From: Oscillospiraceae bacterium
GTDB lineage: Bacteria; Bacillota_A; Clostridia; Oscillospirales; Oscillospiraceae
Assembly: GCA_015068175.1 (NCBI GenBank)
Contig: SVLA01000121.1
Location: 1 to 6,203 of the forward strand
Direction: 5' to 3'
Length of the DNA stretch: 6,203 nucleotides
Both the position numbers and the translations under genes were made by a program. The notes under the pieces are model-generated. The model saw only the letters and a program-made list of their open reading frames with translations, searched no databases and was not told where the DNA came from. Position 1 is the stretch's first letter. The number at the start of each line of letters is the position of its first letter. Positions 1 through 5,301 of the stretch are shown here, piece by piece.

Positions 1-202
1 CGCCGCCAAGATCGCCGCGGCGGTGGACGCGGGCATTTTGGGCTGGCAGATGCACCGGCAGAATCAGCAGTTCTACGGCGGCGACGGCATCGTCACCAAG
101 GGCGTGGACCGCACCGTGAAAAATGTGGGCCGCCTGGCCAGCGAAGGCATGCGCCAGACCGACGAGACCATTTTGAAGATCATGCTCAGCGACGGCTGCT
201 GA
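1..202 (+). CDS. cyuA: L-cysteine desulfidase / UPF0597 family protein, C-terminal fragment (5' end outside window)
   Basis: The reading frame is open from the left edge (first full codon at base 2) to TGA at 200-202, giving 66 C-terminal residues. The start resembles the family segment that follows the conserved CDGAK-x-SC motif (AAKIAAAVDAGI). The end shows a GIVxxxVDRTVxNVGRLASEGMRQTD block followed by ILKIM. I recognise this as the tail of the serine-dehydratase-alpha-like UPF0597 family, which includes E. coli YhaM/CyuA and archaeal L-cysteine desulfidase. These cytoplasmic iron-sulfur enzymes convert cysteine to pyruvate, ammonia and sulfide. The cluster-ligating cysteines lie upstream of the window, so activity cannot be judged here, and L-serine dehydratase-like activity is possible. 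The gene converges on degV and is followed 16 bases later by an intrinsic terminator. The family call rests on remembered motif similarity. Confidence 0.72.
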   Translation, partial: AAKIAAAVDAGILGWQMHRQNQQFYGGDGIVTKGVDRTVKNVGRLASEGMRQTDETILKIMLSDGC

Positions 203-218
203 GCCCGCCCGGCCAACG

Positions 219-253
219 GCCGCCAAGGAGAAGGCTTTGACGCGGCGTTTTTT
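219..253 (+). terminator. intrinsic terminator of the cyuA-like gene
   Basis: A hairpin starts 16 bases after the cyuA-like stop codon. Its arms are GCCGC-CAAGG (219-228) and CTTTG-AC-GCGGC (235-246), with a six-base loop, a two-base bulge and one G-U pair. A run of six T follows at 248-253. Position and shape fit a rho-independent terminator for the plus-strand gene. Confidence 0.72.
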
Positions 254-269
254 GCACAAAGGACCTTTC

Positions 270-307
270 AAAAAATTCGAAAGCCGGCGGAGTTCCGCCG
301 GCTTTTT
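270..307 (-). terminator. bidirectional intrinsic terminator between cyuA-like gene and degV
   Basis: A perfect 11-bp inverted repeat (AAAGCCGGCGG at 280-290, its complement at 295-305) encloses a four-base loop. On the minus strand it begins 8 bases after the degV stop codon, and six U (275-270) follow after a short CGAA spacer. On the plus strand the stem ends in a five-T run (303-307), so it can also back up the terminator at 219-253. Such shared terminators are usual between convergent genes. Confidence 0.82.
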
Positions 308-313
308 GGTATG

Positions 314-1177
314 TTACCGTTCGCTGCCCAGGAAAAACAGGGCGATGGTGCCGGGGCCGGCATGGGAACCGATGACGGCACCCAGATTGCCCACGAACAC
401 ATTTTTGACGCCGGGGCGCTCCAGGACCAGGGCCTTCAGCTTTTCGGCATCCTCCGGGCAATCGGCGTGGCAGATGAACACGGTCTCATTGTCCCAGCCT
501 GCACCCAGCTCGTCCAGCTTTTTCAGCAGTGTGGCCAGGGCGGCCTTCCGGCCACGGACCTTCACGGCGGCCACCAGCTTGCCGTTGTTGTCCACATGGA
601 GGACCGGCTTGATGTTCAGCATGGCGCCCATGACCGCAGATGCGGCGCTGACGCGGCCGCCCCGCTTCAGGTACACCAGATCATCCACGGTGAACCAGTG
701 GGCAACGTGATATTTATTCTCTTCCACCCAGGCGGCCAGTTCCTCCAGGCTCAGGCCGGCATCCCGCTGCCTGCAGGTGTGCCACACCAGCAGACCCTGA
801 CCCAGGGCGGCGCTGGCGGTATCCAGAACCACGATCTTTCTCCAGGGATACTTTTCCTGAAGGTCGGCGGCCGCAATGACGGCGGACTGATAGGTGGTGG
901 ACAGACCGGAAGAAAAACCCAGCACCAGGGCATCATAGCCGGCGGCCAGCACGGGTTCCAGAACCTGGACCCAGCCGTCGGGATTGACAGCGGAAGTGGT
1001 TGCGGCCTCGCCGGAGCGCATGGCGCCATAGAAGTCTGTGATGGCCGCATCCTCCACGGTGTCGGGCATCTGGGTGCCCCGGAACAGAACGTGCAGAGGG
1101 GTGACCGCCACATCCAGTTCCTGCAGCATGGATACGGGCAGATCGCAGGCGGAATCGGCAATGATTTTGTAGGACAT
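314..1177 (-). CDS. degV: DegV family protein (FakB-like fatty-acid-binding protein)
   Basis: A complete 287-residue protein, the normal length for DegV. Proteins of this family bind a fatty acid in the cytoplasm. The best studied members (FakB) present it to the kinase FakA, which makes acyl-phosphate for phospholipid synthesis. Family motifs are in order: the N-terminal IIADSACDLP (5-14), TTSAVNP (60-66), the SSGLSTTYQSA loop (89-99), YLKRGGRVSA (169-178), an IKP block (189-191) and HAGPG (272-276). Thr61, Ser93 and His272 sit where FakB proteins hold the fatty-acid carboxylate. The ATG is supported by AAGGAG (1188-1193), 10 bases upstream. No fakA or lipid gene is visible nearby, so the gene appears to be a single-gene transcript between its own upstream region and the terminator at 270-307. 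The bound ligand and cognate kinase cannot be read from sequence. Confidence 0.93.
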   Translation of the reverse strand: MSYKIIADSACDLPVSMLQELDVAVTPLHVLFRGTQMPDTVEDAAITDFYGAMRSGEAATTSAVNPDGWVQVLEPVLAAGYDALVLGFSSGLSTTYQSAVIAAADLQEKYPWRKIVVLDTASAALGQGLLVWHTCRQRDAGLSLEELAAWVEENKYHVAHWFTVDDLVYLKRGGRVSAASAVMGAMLNIKPVLHVDNNGKLVAAVKVRGRKAALATLLKKLDELGAGWDNETVFICHADCPEDAEKLKALVLERPGVKNVFVGNLGAVIGSHAGPGTIALFFLGSER

Positions 1178-1201
1178 AGTGATTTTGCTCCTTGTGGTTT
1201 T

Positions 1202-1221
1202 TGTCCGGCGGCCCGGACCAA
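1202..1221 (-). other. hairpin in the degV 5' untranslated region
   Basis: GTCCGG (1203-1208) and CCGGAC (1213-1218) pair around a four-base loop, and TTG/CAA flanks extend the stem with a one-base bulge. On the minus strand the stem ends about 9 bases upstream of the degV AAGGAG site. It could stabilise the mRNA 5' end or affect ribosome loading. It has no U run and is not a terminator. Confidence 0.45.
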
Positions 1222-1228
1222 CGGGAAC

Positions 1229-1257
1229 ATCTTACTACGGGCGGAGAAAAAAGTCAC
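1229..1257 (-). promoter_or_regulatory. candidate degV-proximal promoter
   Basis: On the minus strand, GTGACT (1257-1252, four matches to TTGACA) is separated by exactly 17 bases from TAAGAT (1234-1229, four matches to TATAAT). A start near 1222 would give a leader of about 45 bases before the degV ATG, beginning close to the hairpin at 1202-1221. The boxes are imperfect, and the -35 overlaps the U run of the terminator-like hairpin at 1247-1281, so the two readings compete. Confidence 0.35.
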
Positions 1258-1281
1258 CCGTTTTATGATAGAAACGACGGT
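1247..1281 (-). terminator. possible attenuator terminator in the degV leader
   Basis: Read on the minus strand, ACC-GT-CGTTT (1281-1272) pairs with AAACG-GGT (1263-1256). This gives eight base pairs with a two-base bulge and an eight-base loop, followed by GAC and then six U (1252-1247). This is a modest intrinsic terminator inside the upstream region of degV. The ACC arm is also used by the larger hairpin at 1277-1334, so the two folds exclude each other. It only matters if transcription starts upstream, for example near 1396. The stem is short, so this is tentative. Confidence 0.28.
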
Positions 1282-1334
1282 TTTTGCTCTACCCGGCAGA
1301 GAAAAGGGTTCTCTACTGCCGGTAGAGTGACCGT
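1277..1334 (-). repeat. long imperfect inverted repeat upstream of degV
   Basis: Nested complementary arms: ACGGT (1277-1281) with ACCGT (1330-1334), CTCTACC (1287-1293) with GGTAGAG (1321-1327), and GGCAG (1295-1299) with CTGCC (1316-1320), with one bulged C and a small internal loop. AGAA/TTCT can extend the top. Each half is itself a quasi-palindrome (1287-1301 and 1311-1327), so this may be a protein-binding site pair rather than an RNA hairpin. On the plus strand the stem runs into T residues to 1339 and would also look like a terminator, though no plus-strand gene is seen to feed it. Confidence 0.6.
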
Positions 1335-1402
1335 TTTTTGCGTTTTTCCCGCGCCAAAACCGTCCCCCCCGGGGGTGGCGCTCCGCGCAGCGGATCCAAA
1401 TA

Positions 1403-1408
1403 ATTATA
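1403..1408 (-). promoter_or_regulatory. consensus -10 box, possible distal degV promoter
   Basis: A perfect TATAAT on the minus strand lies in an AT-rich island (1398-1410) inside otherwise GC-rich DNA. The hexamer 17 bases upstream is AAGGCG, a poor -35, and there is no TG extension, so activity would depend on the AT-rich context or an activator. Transcription would start near 1396 and give a leader of about 220 bases ahead of degV, running through the hairpins at 1382-1394, 1351-1381 and 1277-1334. Confidence 0.3.
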
Positions 1409-1565
1409 CTTGCCGGCGGCAATCACGCCTTGACCTACGCGACGCGGCGATCTCCCGGCGCCATCCGTCGTCCTGGGGAAATGTTGTTAAGATCCTACCG
1501 GGAGACTGCCGCAGAATGGGGAACCCGGGTGGCGCAAGGGAAGCCGCGGCATCCTCCGCTCCCAC

Positions 1566-1602
1566 AAAAAAAGACCGGGTGCGTTCGCCGGAACGCACCC
1601 GG
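1566..1602 (-). terminator. intrinsic terminator of the rnf operon
   Basis: A perfect 12-bp inverted repeat (CCGGGTGCGTTC at 1575-1586, its complement at 1591-1602) encloses a four-base loop. On the minus strand it is followed by UC and then seven U (1572-1566). It lies 11 bases downstream of the rnfB stop codon, so rnfB is the last gene of the operon. Confidence 0.93.
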
Positions 1603-1613
1603 ATCCCATTTTC

Positions 1614-2483
1614 TCAGGGATCTGCGTGGTTGATGGAGTGGACCACCGGGTCCCCCAGGTTTTCCACGTTGGAGTCCTTGATCAGCTTCTTGGGGCAGAC
1701 CGTGGCGCAGAGGCCGCAGTTGTCGCAGAGGGTGTAATCGATGACCGCCAGGTTGTTGGTGACGGTAATGGCCCCCTTGGGGCAGATCTTCTTGCACAGA
1801 CCGCAGCCGATGCAGCCCACGGTACAGCCGCGGGTGGTGACCACGCCCCGGGCCATGGAATTGCAGGCGATGAGGACGTTGTGCCCCGGCTCCACCGGGA
1901 CGATGAGGCCGCGGGGGCAGACAGCGGCGCAGGCCATACAGCCGACGCACAGATCTTCATCCACCTGGGCAACGCCGTTGACCACCTTGATGGCGCCGTA
2001 CTTGCAGGCTTTGGTACAGGTGCCGAAACCCAGACAGCCGTACTTACAGCTCAGGGGGCCGGAACCGCCCACCTTGGAGGCGGCCATGCAATCCTTGAAG
2101 CCTTCGTAATTGGCCTTCAGGCGGGCGCCGTGGGTCAGGTTGCCGTCCTCGTCATAGAATTTTTCGCCGGAGCAGCGGACCAGGGCCACCTTCCGGGTGA
2201 CGGCATCGGCCTTGATTCCCATGATCTCGCCCATGGCCTGGGCGCATTCGTTACCGCCGGAGGCGCAGCGGCCGATGGGGGCCTCACCCTTCAGCACCGC
2301 TTCGGCATAGCCGCCGCAGCCGGCATAGCCACAACCGCCGCAGTTGGCGCCGGGAAGGCATTCGTTGAGCTTTTCCAAACGGGGATCGGTCTCCACATAA
2401 AAGACCTTGGAGGCGGCGGCCAGCACCAGGCCGAAGATCAGGCCCAGGCCGCCCAAAATGGCAACAGCGATCAAAATATCCAT
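1614..2483 (-). CDS. rnfB: Rnf complex subunit RnfB (multi-cluster iron-sulfur protein)
   Basis: 289 residues. RnfB is the electron-entry subunit that accepts electrons from reduced ferredoxin for the membrane-bound ferredoxin:NAD+ oxidoreductase. Residues 3-25 form the N-terminal membrane anchor. A 4Fe-4S domain follows with Cys42, 48, 51, 56 (LPGANCGGCGYAGC) and Cys73. Next come a four-cysteine segment at 146, 150, 156 and 160, then CxxCxxCxxxCP motifs at 179-190, 224-235 and 253-264. Further cysteines are at 80, 104, 132, 207 and 220. The pattern is the extended, cysteine-rich clostridial type rather than the shorter proteobacterial RnfB. The start codon has AAGGAGG seven bases upstream (2491-2497), overlapping the rnfA stop. 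It is the last gene of the operon, followed by a strong terminator. In the 146-160 motif the last cysteine is followed by Lys instead of the Pro usual in ferredoxin folds. Confidence 0.97.
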   Translation of the reverse strand: MDILIAVAILGGLGLIFGLVLAAASKVFYVETDPRLEKLNECLPGANCGGCGYAGCGGYAEAVLKGEAPIGRCASGGNECAQAMGEIMGIKADAVTRKVALVRCSGEKFYDEDGNLTHGARLKANYEGFKDCMAASKVGGSGPLSCKYGCLGFGTCTKACKYGAIKVVNGVAQVDEDLCVGCMACAAVCPRGLIVPVEPGHNVLIACNSMARGVVTTRGCTVGCIGCGLCKKICPKGAITVTNNLAVIDYTLCDNCGLCATVCPKKLIKDSNVENLGDPVVHSINHADP

Positions 2484-2490
2484 AGTCCGT

Positions 2491-2498
2491 CCTCCTTA
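2491..2498 (-). promoter_or_regulatory. rnfB ribosome binding site fused to rnfA stop codon
   Basis: TAAGGAGG on the minus strand: the first three bases are the rnfA stop, and AAGGAGG is a perfect Shine-Dalgarno sequence seven bases before the rnfB ATG. Ribosomes ending rnfA finish on the loading site for rnfB, which suggests translational coupling. Confidence 0.85.
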
Positions 2499-3077
2499 GA
2501 AGATCTTCAGGCCGGAGAAACCGGTGAAGGCCAGGGCCAGCAGGCCCGCCGCGATCAGGGCGATGGGGTAACCCTTGAAGCTCTCCGGGGGTTCGGCTTT
2601 GTCCACACGCTCCCGGATGGAAGCGAAAATGACGATGGCCAGGGTGAAACCCAAACCGCCGGCGGCGCCGTTGATGACGCTGGTGAGGAAATCGTAACCT
2701 TCCTGCACGTTCACCAGCACCACGCCCAGCACGGCGCAGTTGGTGGTGATCAGGGGCAGGAACACGCCCAGAGCCTTGTACAGCGCCGGGACCGCCTTCT
2801 TCAGGAACATCTCCACCACCTGCACGATGGAAGCGATGACCAGAATGAAGGCCACGGTCTGCATATACCCCAGTTCCAGGGGGATGAGCAGATATTCATT
2901 GACCAGCCAGCAGGCGGCGGAGGCCAGGGCCATAACGAAAGTGACCGCCATGCCCATGCCCAGGGCCGTATCGATCTTCTTGGACACGCCCATGAAGGGG
3001 CAGATGCCGTAGAATTTGACCAGGATGAAGTTTTCGCTCAGCAGAGCGGCGATGATGATACCCAGGATCGGTTCCAT
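2496..3077 (-). CDS. rnfA: Rnf complex membrane subunit RnfA
   Basis: 193 residues, the standard length for RnfA and its NqrE homologue. It is an integral membrane protein of about six hydrophobic segments and forms the core of the ion-translocating module with its paralogue RnfE. The conserved cysteines are present: Cys26 in YGICPFMGVSK and Cys114 in PLITTNCAVLG. In Rnf/Nqr structures the matching residues of the two paralogues hold an iron-sulfur centre within the membrane. The start ATG overlaps the rnfE stop by one base (TAATG). Its AAGGAGG site (3088-3094) lies inside the last codons of rnfE, 10 bases upstream. Choice of RnfA over RnfE rests on the N-terminus (ALLSENFILVKFYGICPFMG), the shorter length and the position in the C-D-G-E-A-B order. 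Confidence 0.96.
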   Translation of the reverse strand: MEPILGIIIAALLSENFILVKFYGICPFMGVSKKIDTALGMGMAVTFVMALASAACWLVNEYLLIPLELGYMQTVAFILVIASIVQVVEMFLKKAVPALYKALGVFLPLITTNCAVLGVVLVNVQEGYDFLTSVINGAAGGLGFTLAIVIFASIRERVDKAEPPESFKGYPIALIAAGLLALAFTGFSGLKIF

Positions 3078-3721
3078 TATTTACCTGCCTCCTTCTTCTT
3101 GTTTCTTCTTTCCAGCCAGGCGATGAGCCACTGAGCGCCGGCAATGACGAAGCCCAGCACCAGGAAGCCGCCCACGGGCATCACAAGCTGCATGGCCGGA
3201 TACCCCTCGGGGATGATGCGGATGCCTTCGCCGCCGTTCAGCAGACCGCCGCCGAAGGTGCCGTTGCCCAGCAATTCCCGGATGATGCACACCACCACCA
3301 GGGCCACGGTGTAGCCGATGCCCTGGCACAGACCGTCCACGGCGGAAGCCAGAACGCCGTTTTTGGAGGCGAAGGCTTCGGCCCGGCCCAGGACCATGCA
3401 GTTGACCACGATCAGGGGGATGAACACGCCCAGACTTTCCGCCAGAGCCGGCAGGAAGGCCTGCAGGCACAGATCCACGATGGTGACAAAGCCGGCGATG
3501 ATGGTGATATAGGCCGCAATGCGGATCTGATTGGGAATGACCTTCCGCAGGGCGGAGATCAAAATGTTGGAACAAATGGTGATGACCGTAACGGCAATGC
3601 CCATGCCCAGGCCGTTAAAGAGGCTGGTGGTGATGGCCAGGGTGGAGCACATACCCAAAAGCTGGACCAGGACCGGGTTTTTGGTCAGCAGGCCCTCGGA
3701 AAACTGTTTCTTGAAATTCAT
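3077..3721 (-). CDS. rnfE: Rnf complex membrane subunit RnfE
   Basis: 214 residues, typical for RnfE (NqrD homologue). It is a six-segment integral membrane protein that pairs with RnfA in inverted topology. The diagnostic N-terminal TKNPVLVQLLGMCSTLAIT is present with Cys25, and Cys108 lies in IPLIVVNCMVLGRAEAFA. These are the expected ligands of the intramembrane iron-sulfur centre shared with RnfA. The tail is a basic stretch (ERRNKKKEAGK) whose codons double as the ribosome binding site of rnfA. The ATG is preceded at seven bases by a perfect AAGGAGG (3729-3735). Distances are 12 bases to rnfG upstream and a one-base overlap with rnfA downstream. No irregularities were seen. Confidence 0.96.
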   Translation of the reverse strand: MNFKKQFSEGLLTKNPVLVQLLGMCSTLAITTSLFNGLGMGIAVTVITICSNILISALRKVIPNQIRIAAYITIIAGFVTIVDLCLQAFLPALAESLGVFIPLIVVNCMVLGRAEAFASKNGVLASAVDGLCQGIGYTVALVVVCIIRELLGNGTFGGGLLNGGEGIRIIPEGYPAMQLVMPVGGFLVLGFVIAGAQWLIAWLERRNKKKEAGK

Positions 3722-3728
3722 GCGGGCA

Positions 3729-3736
3729 CCTCCTTA
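3729..3736 (-). promoter_or_regulatory. rnfE ribosome binding site fused to rnfG stop codon
   Basis: TAAGGAGG on the minus strand combines the rnfG TAA stop with a perfect AAGGAGG, seven bases before the rnfE ATG. It has the same arrangement and spacing as the rnfA/rnfB junction. Confidence 0.85.
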
Positions 3737-4282
3737 ACCGAACCGGGCCACGCAGGCCAGGGCCGCATTGACACCTTCGGTGACGGCCCGGGAGGTGATG
3801 GTGGCGCTGGTGATGGCATCCACTTCGCCGCCGTCCTTTTCCACCGCCAGGGTGCCGCTCATGCCGATGAACTGATCACGGAAGGCCTGACCGGCGGAAT
3901 TTTTCGCCGCGCACACAGCGCCCAGGCCGGCGGTCTCCGTCTGATTGATGATGGAAATGCCCAGGACCTTGCCGTCGGGGCCAATGCCCACCATCATGGT
4001 GATCTCACCGTCGAAACCCACGGGAGCCACCTGGACGGCATAGCCGTTCTCTCCCTGATAGACCTGGGTCACCAGGCCCGTATCGTCCGTAAATTCCACG
4101 GGGTCGCCGCCGCCGGGGAGGACGGTCCGGACCGCTTCCTGGATCTTTTCTTCATTCATCTTTGCGATGATGGGGGCGGTGATGCCGTTGACCAGGCTCA
4201 GCAGCGCCGCCACGATGGCGGTGATCAGCAGAAGGGTCACGGCCAAGCGCAGAACATACAAAACAGCAGAACCTTTTTTCAT
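3734..4282 (-). CDS. rnfG: Rnf complex subunit RnfG (covalent FMN-binding)
   Basis: 182 residues. RnfG (NqrC homologue) is anchored by one N-terminal membrane helix (about residues 8-32), with an extracytoplasmic FMN domain. The flavinylation motif is intact: SATITS at 159-164 within DAITSATITSRAV, with Thr161 as the expected phosphoester-linked FMN acceptor. Upstream, ETAGLGA (116-122) matches the conserved ET-x-GLG block of the FMN-binding domain. Flavin attachment needs the transferase ApbE, which is not encoded in this window. The ATG overlaps the rnfD stop (ATGA, 4279-4282), and a perfect AAGGAGG (4293-4299) lies inside rnfD 10 bases upstream, so translation is probably coupled. The protein is slightly shorter than the E. 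coli form, but nothing essential is missing. Confidence 0.96.
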   Translation of the reverse strand: MKKGSAVLYVLRLAVTLLLITAIVAALLSLVNGITAPIIAKMNEEKIQEAVRTVLPGGGDPVEFTDDTGLVTQVYQGENGYAVQVAPVGFDGEITMMVGIGPDGKVLGISIINQTETAGLGAVCAAKNSAGQAFRDQFIGMSGTLAVEKDGGEVDAITSATITSRAVTEGVNAALACVARFG

Positions 4283-5283
4283 GCCTTTGCCGCCTCCTTT
4301 CCGGGGGTGCCGAACTTCTTGGGCCGGCCCAGCCGGTCCAGCAGGACCACCAGGCAGTTCATGACCAGAATGGCGTAGGAAACGCCTTCGCTGTAGCCGC
4401 CGAAGTAGCGGATCAGCACCGTCAGCACACCGCAGCCCATACCGAAGAGGACCTGGCCCAGCTTGGTGATGGGGGAGGTCACATAGTCGGTGGCCATGAA
4501 GATGGCGCCCAGCATCAATCCGCCGGAGAAGAGCTGCGCGGCCATCCAGGTCAGATTGTCGTTGCCCTGGGGGAAAATGAAAGTGATGACCGCCACGGTG
4601 GCGATGAAAGACAGGGGGATGTACAGCTTGATGACCTTCCGGGCCAGCAGGTATACCAGACCCACCAGCAGCAGCACCACGGAAGTCTCACCGATGCAGC
4701 CGCCCACGTTGCCCAGGAACATATCCAGGATGGAGCCGGCGGCAGGATCGATCACGCCCTGATGCATGGAAGCCAGGGGGGTGGGGCCGGTGACGGCATC
4801 CACGGTGGTGACCAGGCCGGCGGCGTTTTCAAAACCCACCTTGACCCAGTTGGACATCAGCACCGGCCAACTGAACATAAAGGCCCGGCCCGCCAGGGCG
4901 GGATTGACGAAATTGCGGCCCAGGCCGCCGAAAAGCTGCTTGACCACCACAATGGCGAAAAACGCGCCCAGGATGATGCACCAGTAGGGAATGGTGACGG
5001 GGCAGACGAAGGCCAGCAAAATGCCGGTGACCACGGCGGAAAGATCGTAGACCTTGCAGTTCTTCTTCATCACCTTGCAGTAGGCCCACTCGAAGAACAC
5101 GCAGGCGGCCACGGAGATCAGGGTCACCGTCAGGGACCGGAAGCCGAAGAAATACACGGAGCCTATCAGAGCCGGCAGCAGGGCGATGATCACGTCCCGC
5201 ATGATGGTCCGGGTGGTGACGGGGGAATGGACGTGGGGGGAGCTGGAGATGGTCAGCTCATAGAAATATTTCATCTGTGCCAT
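4279..5283 (-). CDS. rnfD: Rnf complex membrane subunit RnfD (covalent FMN-binding)
   Basis: 334 residues, normal for RnfD (NqrB homologue). It is a polytopic membrane protein (about ten helices in the family) carrying covalent FMN and contributing to ion translocation. Recognisable blocks are the N-terminal TISSSPHVHSPVTTRTIMRDV (conserved in RnfD/NqrB), DLSAVVTGILLAF (80-92), FGGLGRNFVNPALAGRAFMFSWP (118-140) and DAVTGPTPLA (162-171). Thr168 in TGPT is the expected FMN acceptor. The usual version of this motif reads S/T-G-A-T, so Pro167 replaces the more common Ala. The basic N-terminus (residues 1-30) is cytoplasmic by analogy. The ATG at 5281-5283 has AAGGAGG (5294-5300) 10 bases upstream, overlapping the rnfC stop. 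The 3' end overlaps rnfG by four bases. Confidence 0.96.
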   Translation of the reverse strand: MAQMKYFYELTISSSPHVHSPVTTRTIMRDVIIALLPALIGSVYFFGFRSLTVTLISVAACVFFEWAYCKVMKKNCKVYDLSAVVTGILLAFVCPVTIPYWCIILGAFFAIVVVKQLFGGLGRNFVNPALAGRAFMFSWPVLMSNWVKVGFENAAGLVTTVDAVTGPTPLASMHQGVIDPAAGSILDMFLGNVGGCIGETSVVLLLVGLVYLLARKVIKLYIPLSFIATVAVITFIFPQGNDNLTWMAAQLFSGGLMLGAIFMATDYVTSPITKLGQVLFGMGCGVLTVLIRYFGGYSEGVSYAILVMNCLVVLLDRLGRPKKFGTPGKEAAKA

Positions 5284-5293
5284 AATTTTCTCC

Positions 5294-5301
5294 CCTCCTT
5301 A
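5294..5301 (-). promoter_or_regulatory. rnfD ribosome binding site fused to rnfC stop codon
   Basis: TAAGGAGG on the minus strand combines the rnfC TAA stop with a perfect AAGGAGG, 10 bases before the rnfD ATG. This is the third occurrence of the same stop/Shine-Dalgarno fusion in the operon. Confidence 0.85.

Larger units (their letters stand above)
1178..1613. other. 436-base intergenic region upstream of degV, rich in inverted repeats
   Basis: I see no convincing gene here; the open frames crossing it lack family motifs and good ribosome binding sites. In the degV direction it contains the rnf terminator (1566-1602), an 8-bp inverted repeat with a 39-base loop (1451-1458 with 1498-1505), a consensus TATAAT (1408-1403), small hairpins at 1382-1394 and 1351-1381, a large hairpin (1277-1334), a terminator-like hairpin (1247-1281), a -35/-10 pair (1229-1257), a GC-rich hairpin (1202-1221) and the degV ribosome binding site (1188-1193). 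Several are annotated separately below. The region could be a long degV leader, a regulator-binding region, or both. I do not recognise a named riboswitch or sRNA family in it. Confidence 0.6.

Noticed and set aside
311..1330. Plus-strand open frame of about 340 codons opposite degV
   Set aside because: Same codon-bias shadow effect; degV on the other strand has all family motifs, a ribosome binding site and a terminator.
1430..1435. TTGACC on the plus strand as a -35 box
   Set aside because: No acceptable -10 lies 15-19 bases downstream (the sequence there is GC-rich) and there is no plus-strand gene to serve.
1404..1633. Short open frames in the rnfB-degV gap as small genes
   Set aside because: None has a convincing ribosome binding site. 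Their translations are Arg/Pro/Ser-rich frame shadows and they run through the rnf terminator hairpin.
1626..3134. Very long plus-strand open frame (about 500 codons) opposite rnfB and rnfA
   Set aside because: It is antisense to two genes with intact family motifs and its translation is low-complexity (Gly, His, Gln, Ala, Asp). This is the usual by-product of strong G/C third-position bias. It has no family motif or ribosome binding site.
2496..3721. rnfA and rnfE as a recent gene duplication
   Set aside because: Both are membrane proteins with matching Cys positions, but they are ancient paralogues found together in all Rnf/Nqr complexes. The sequences differ in the way expected for the two families.
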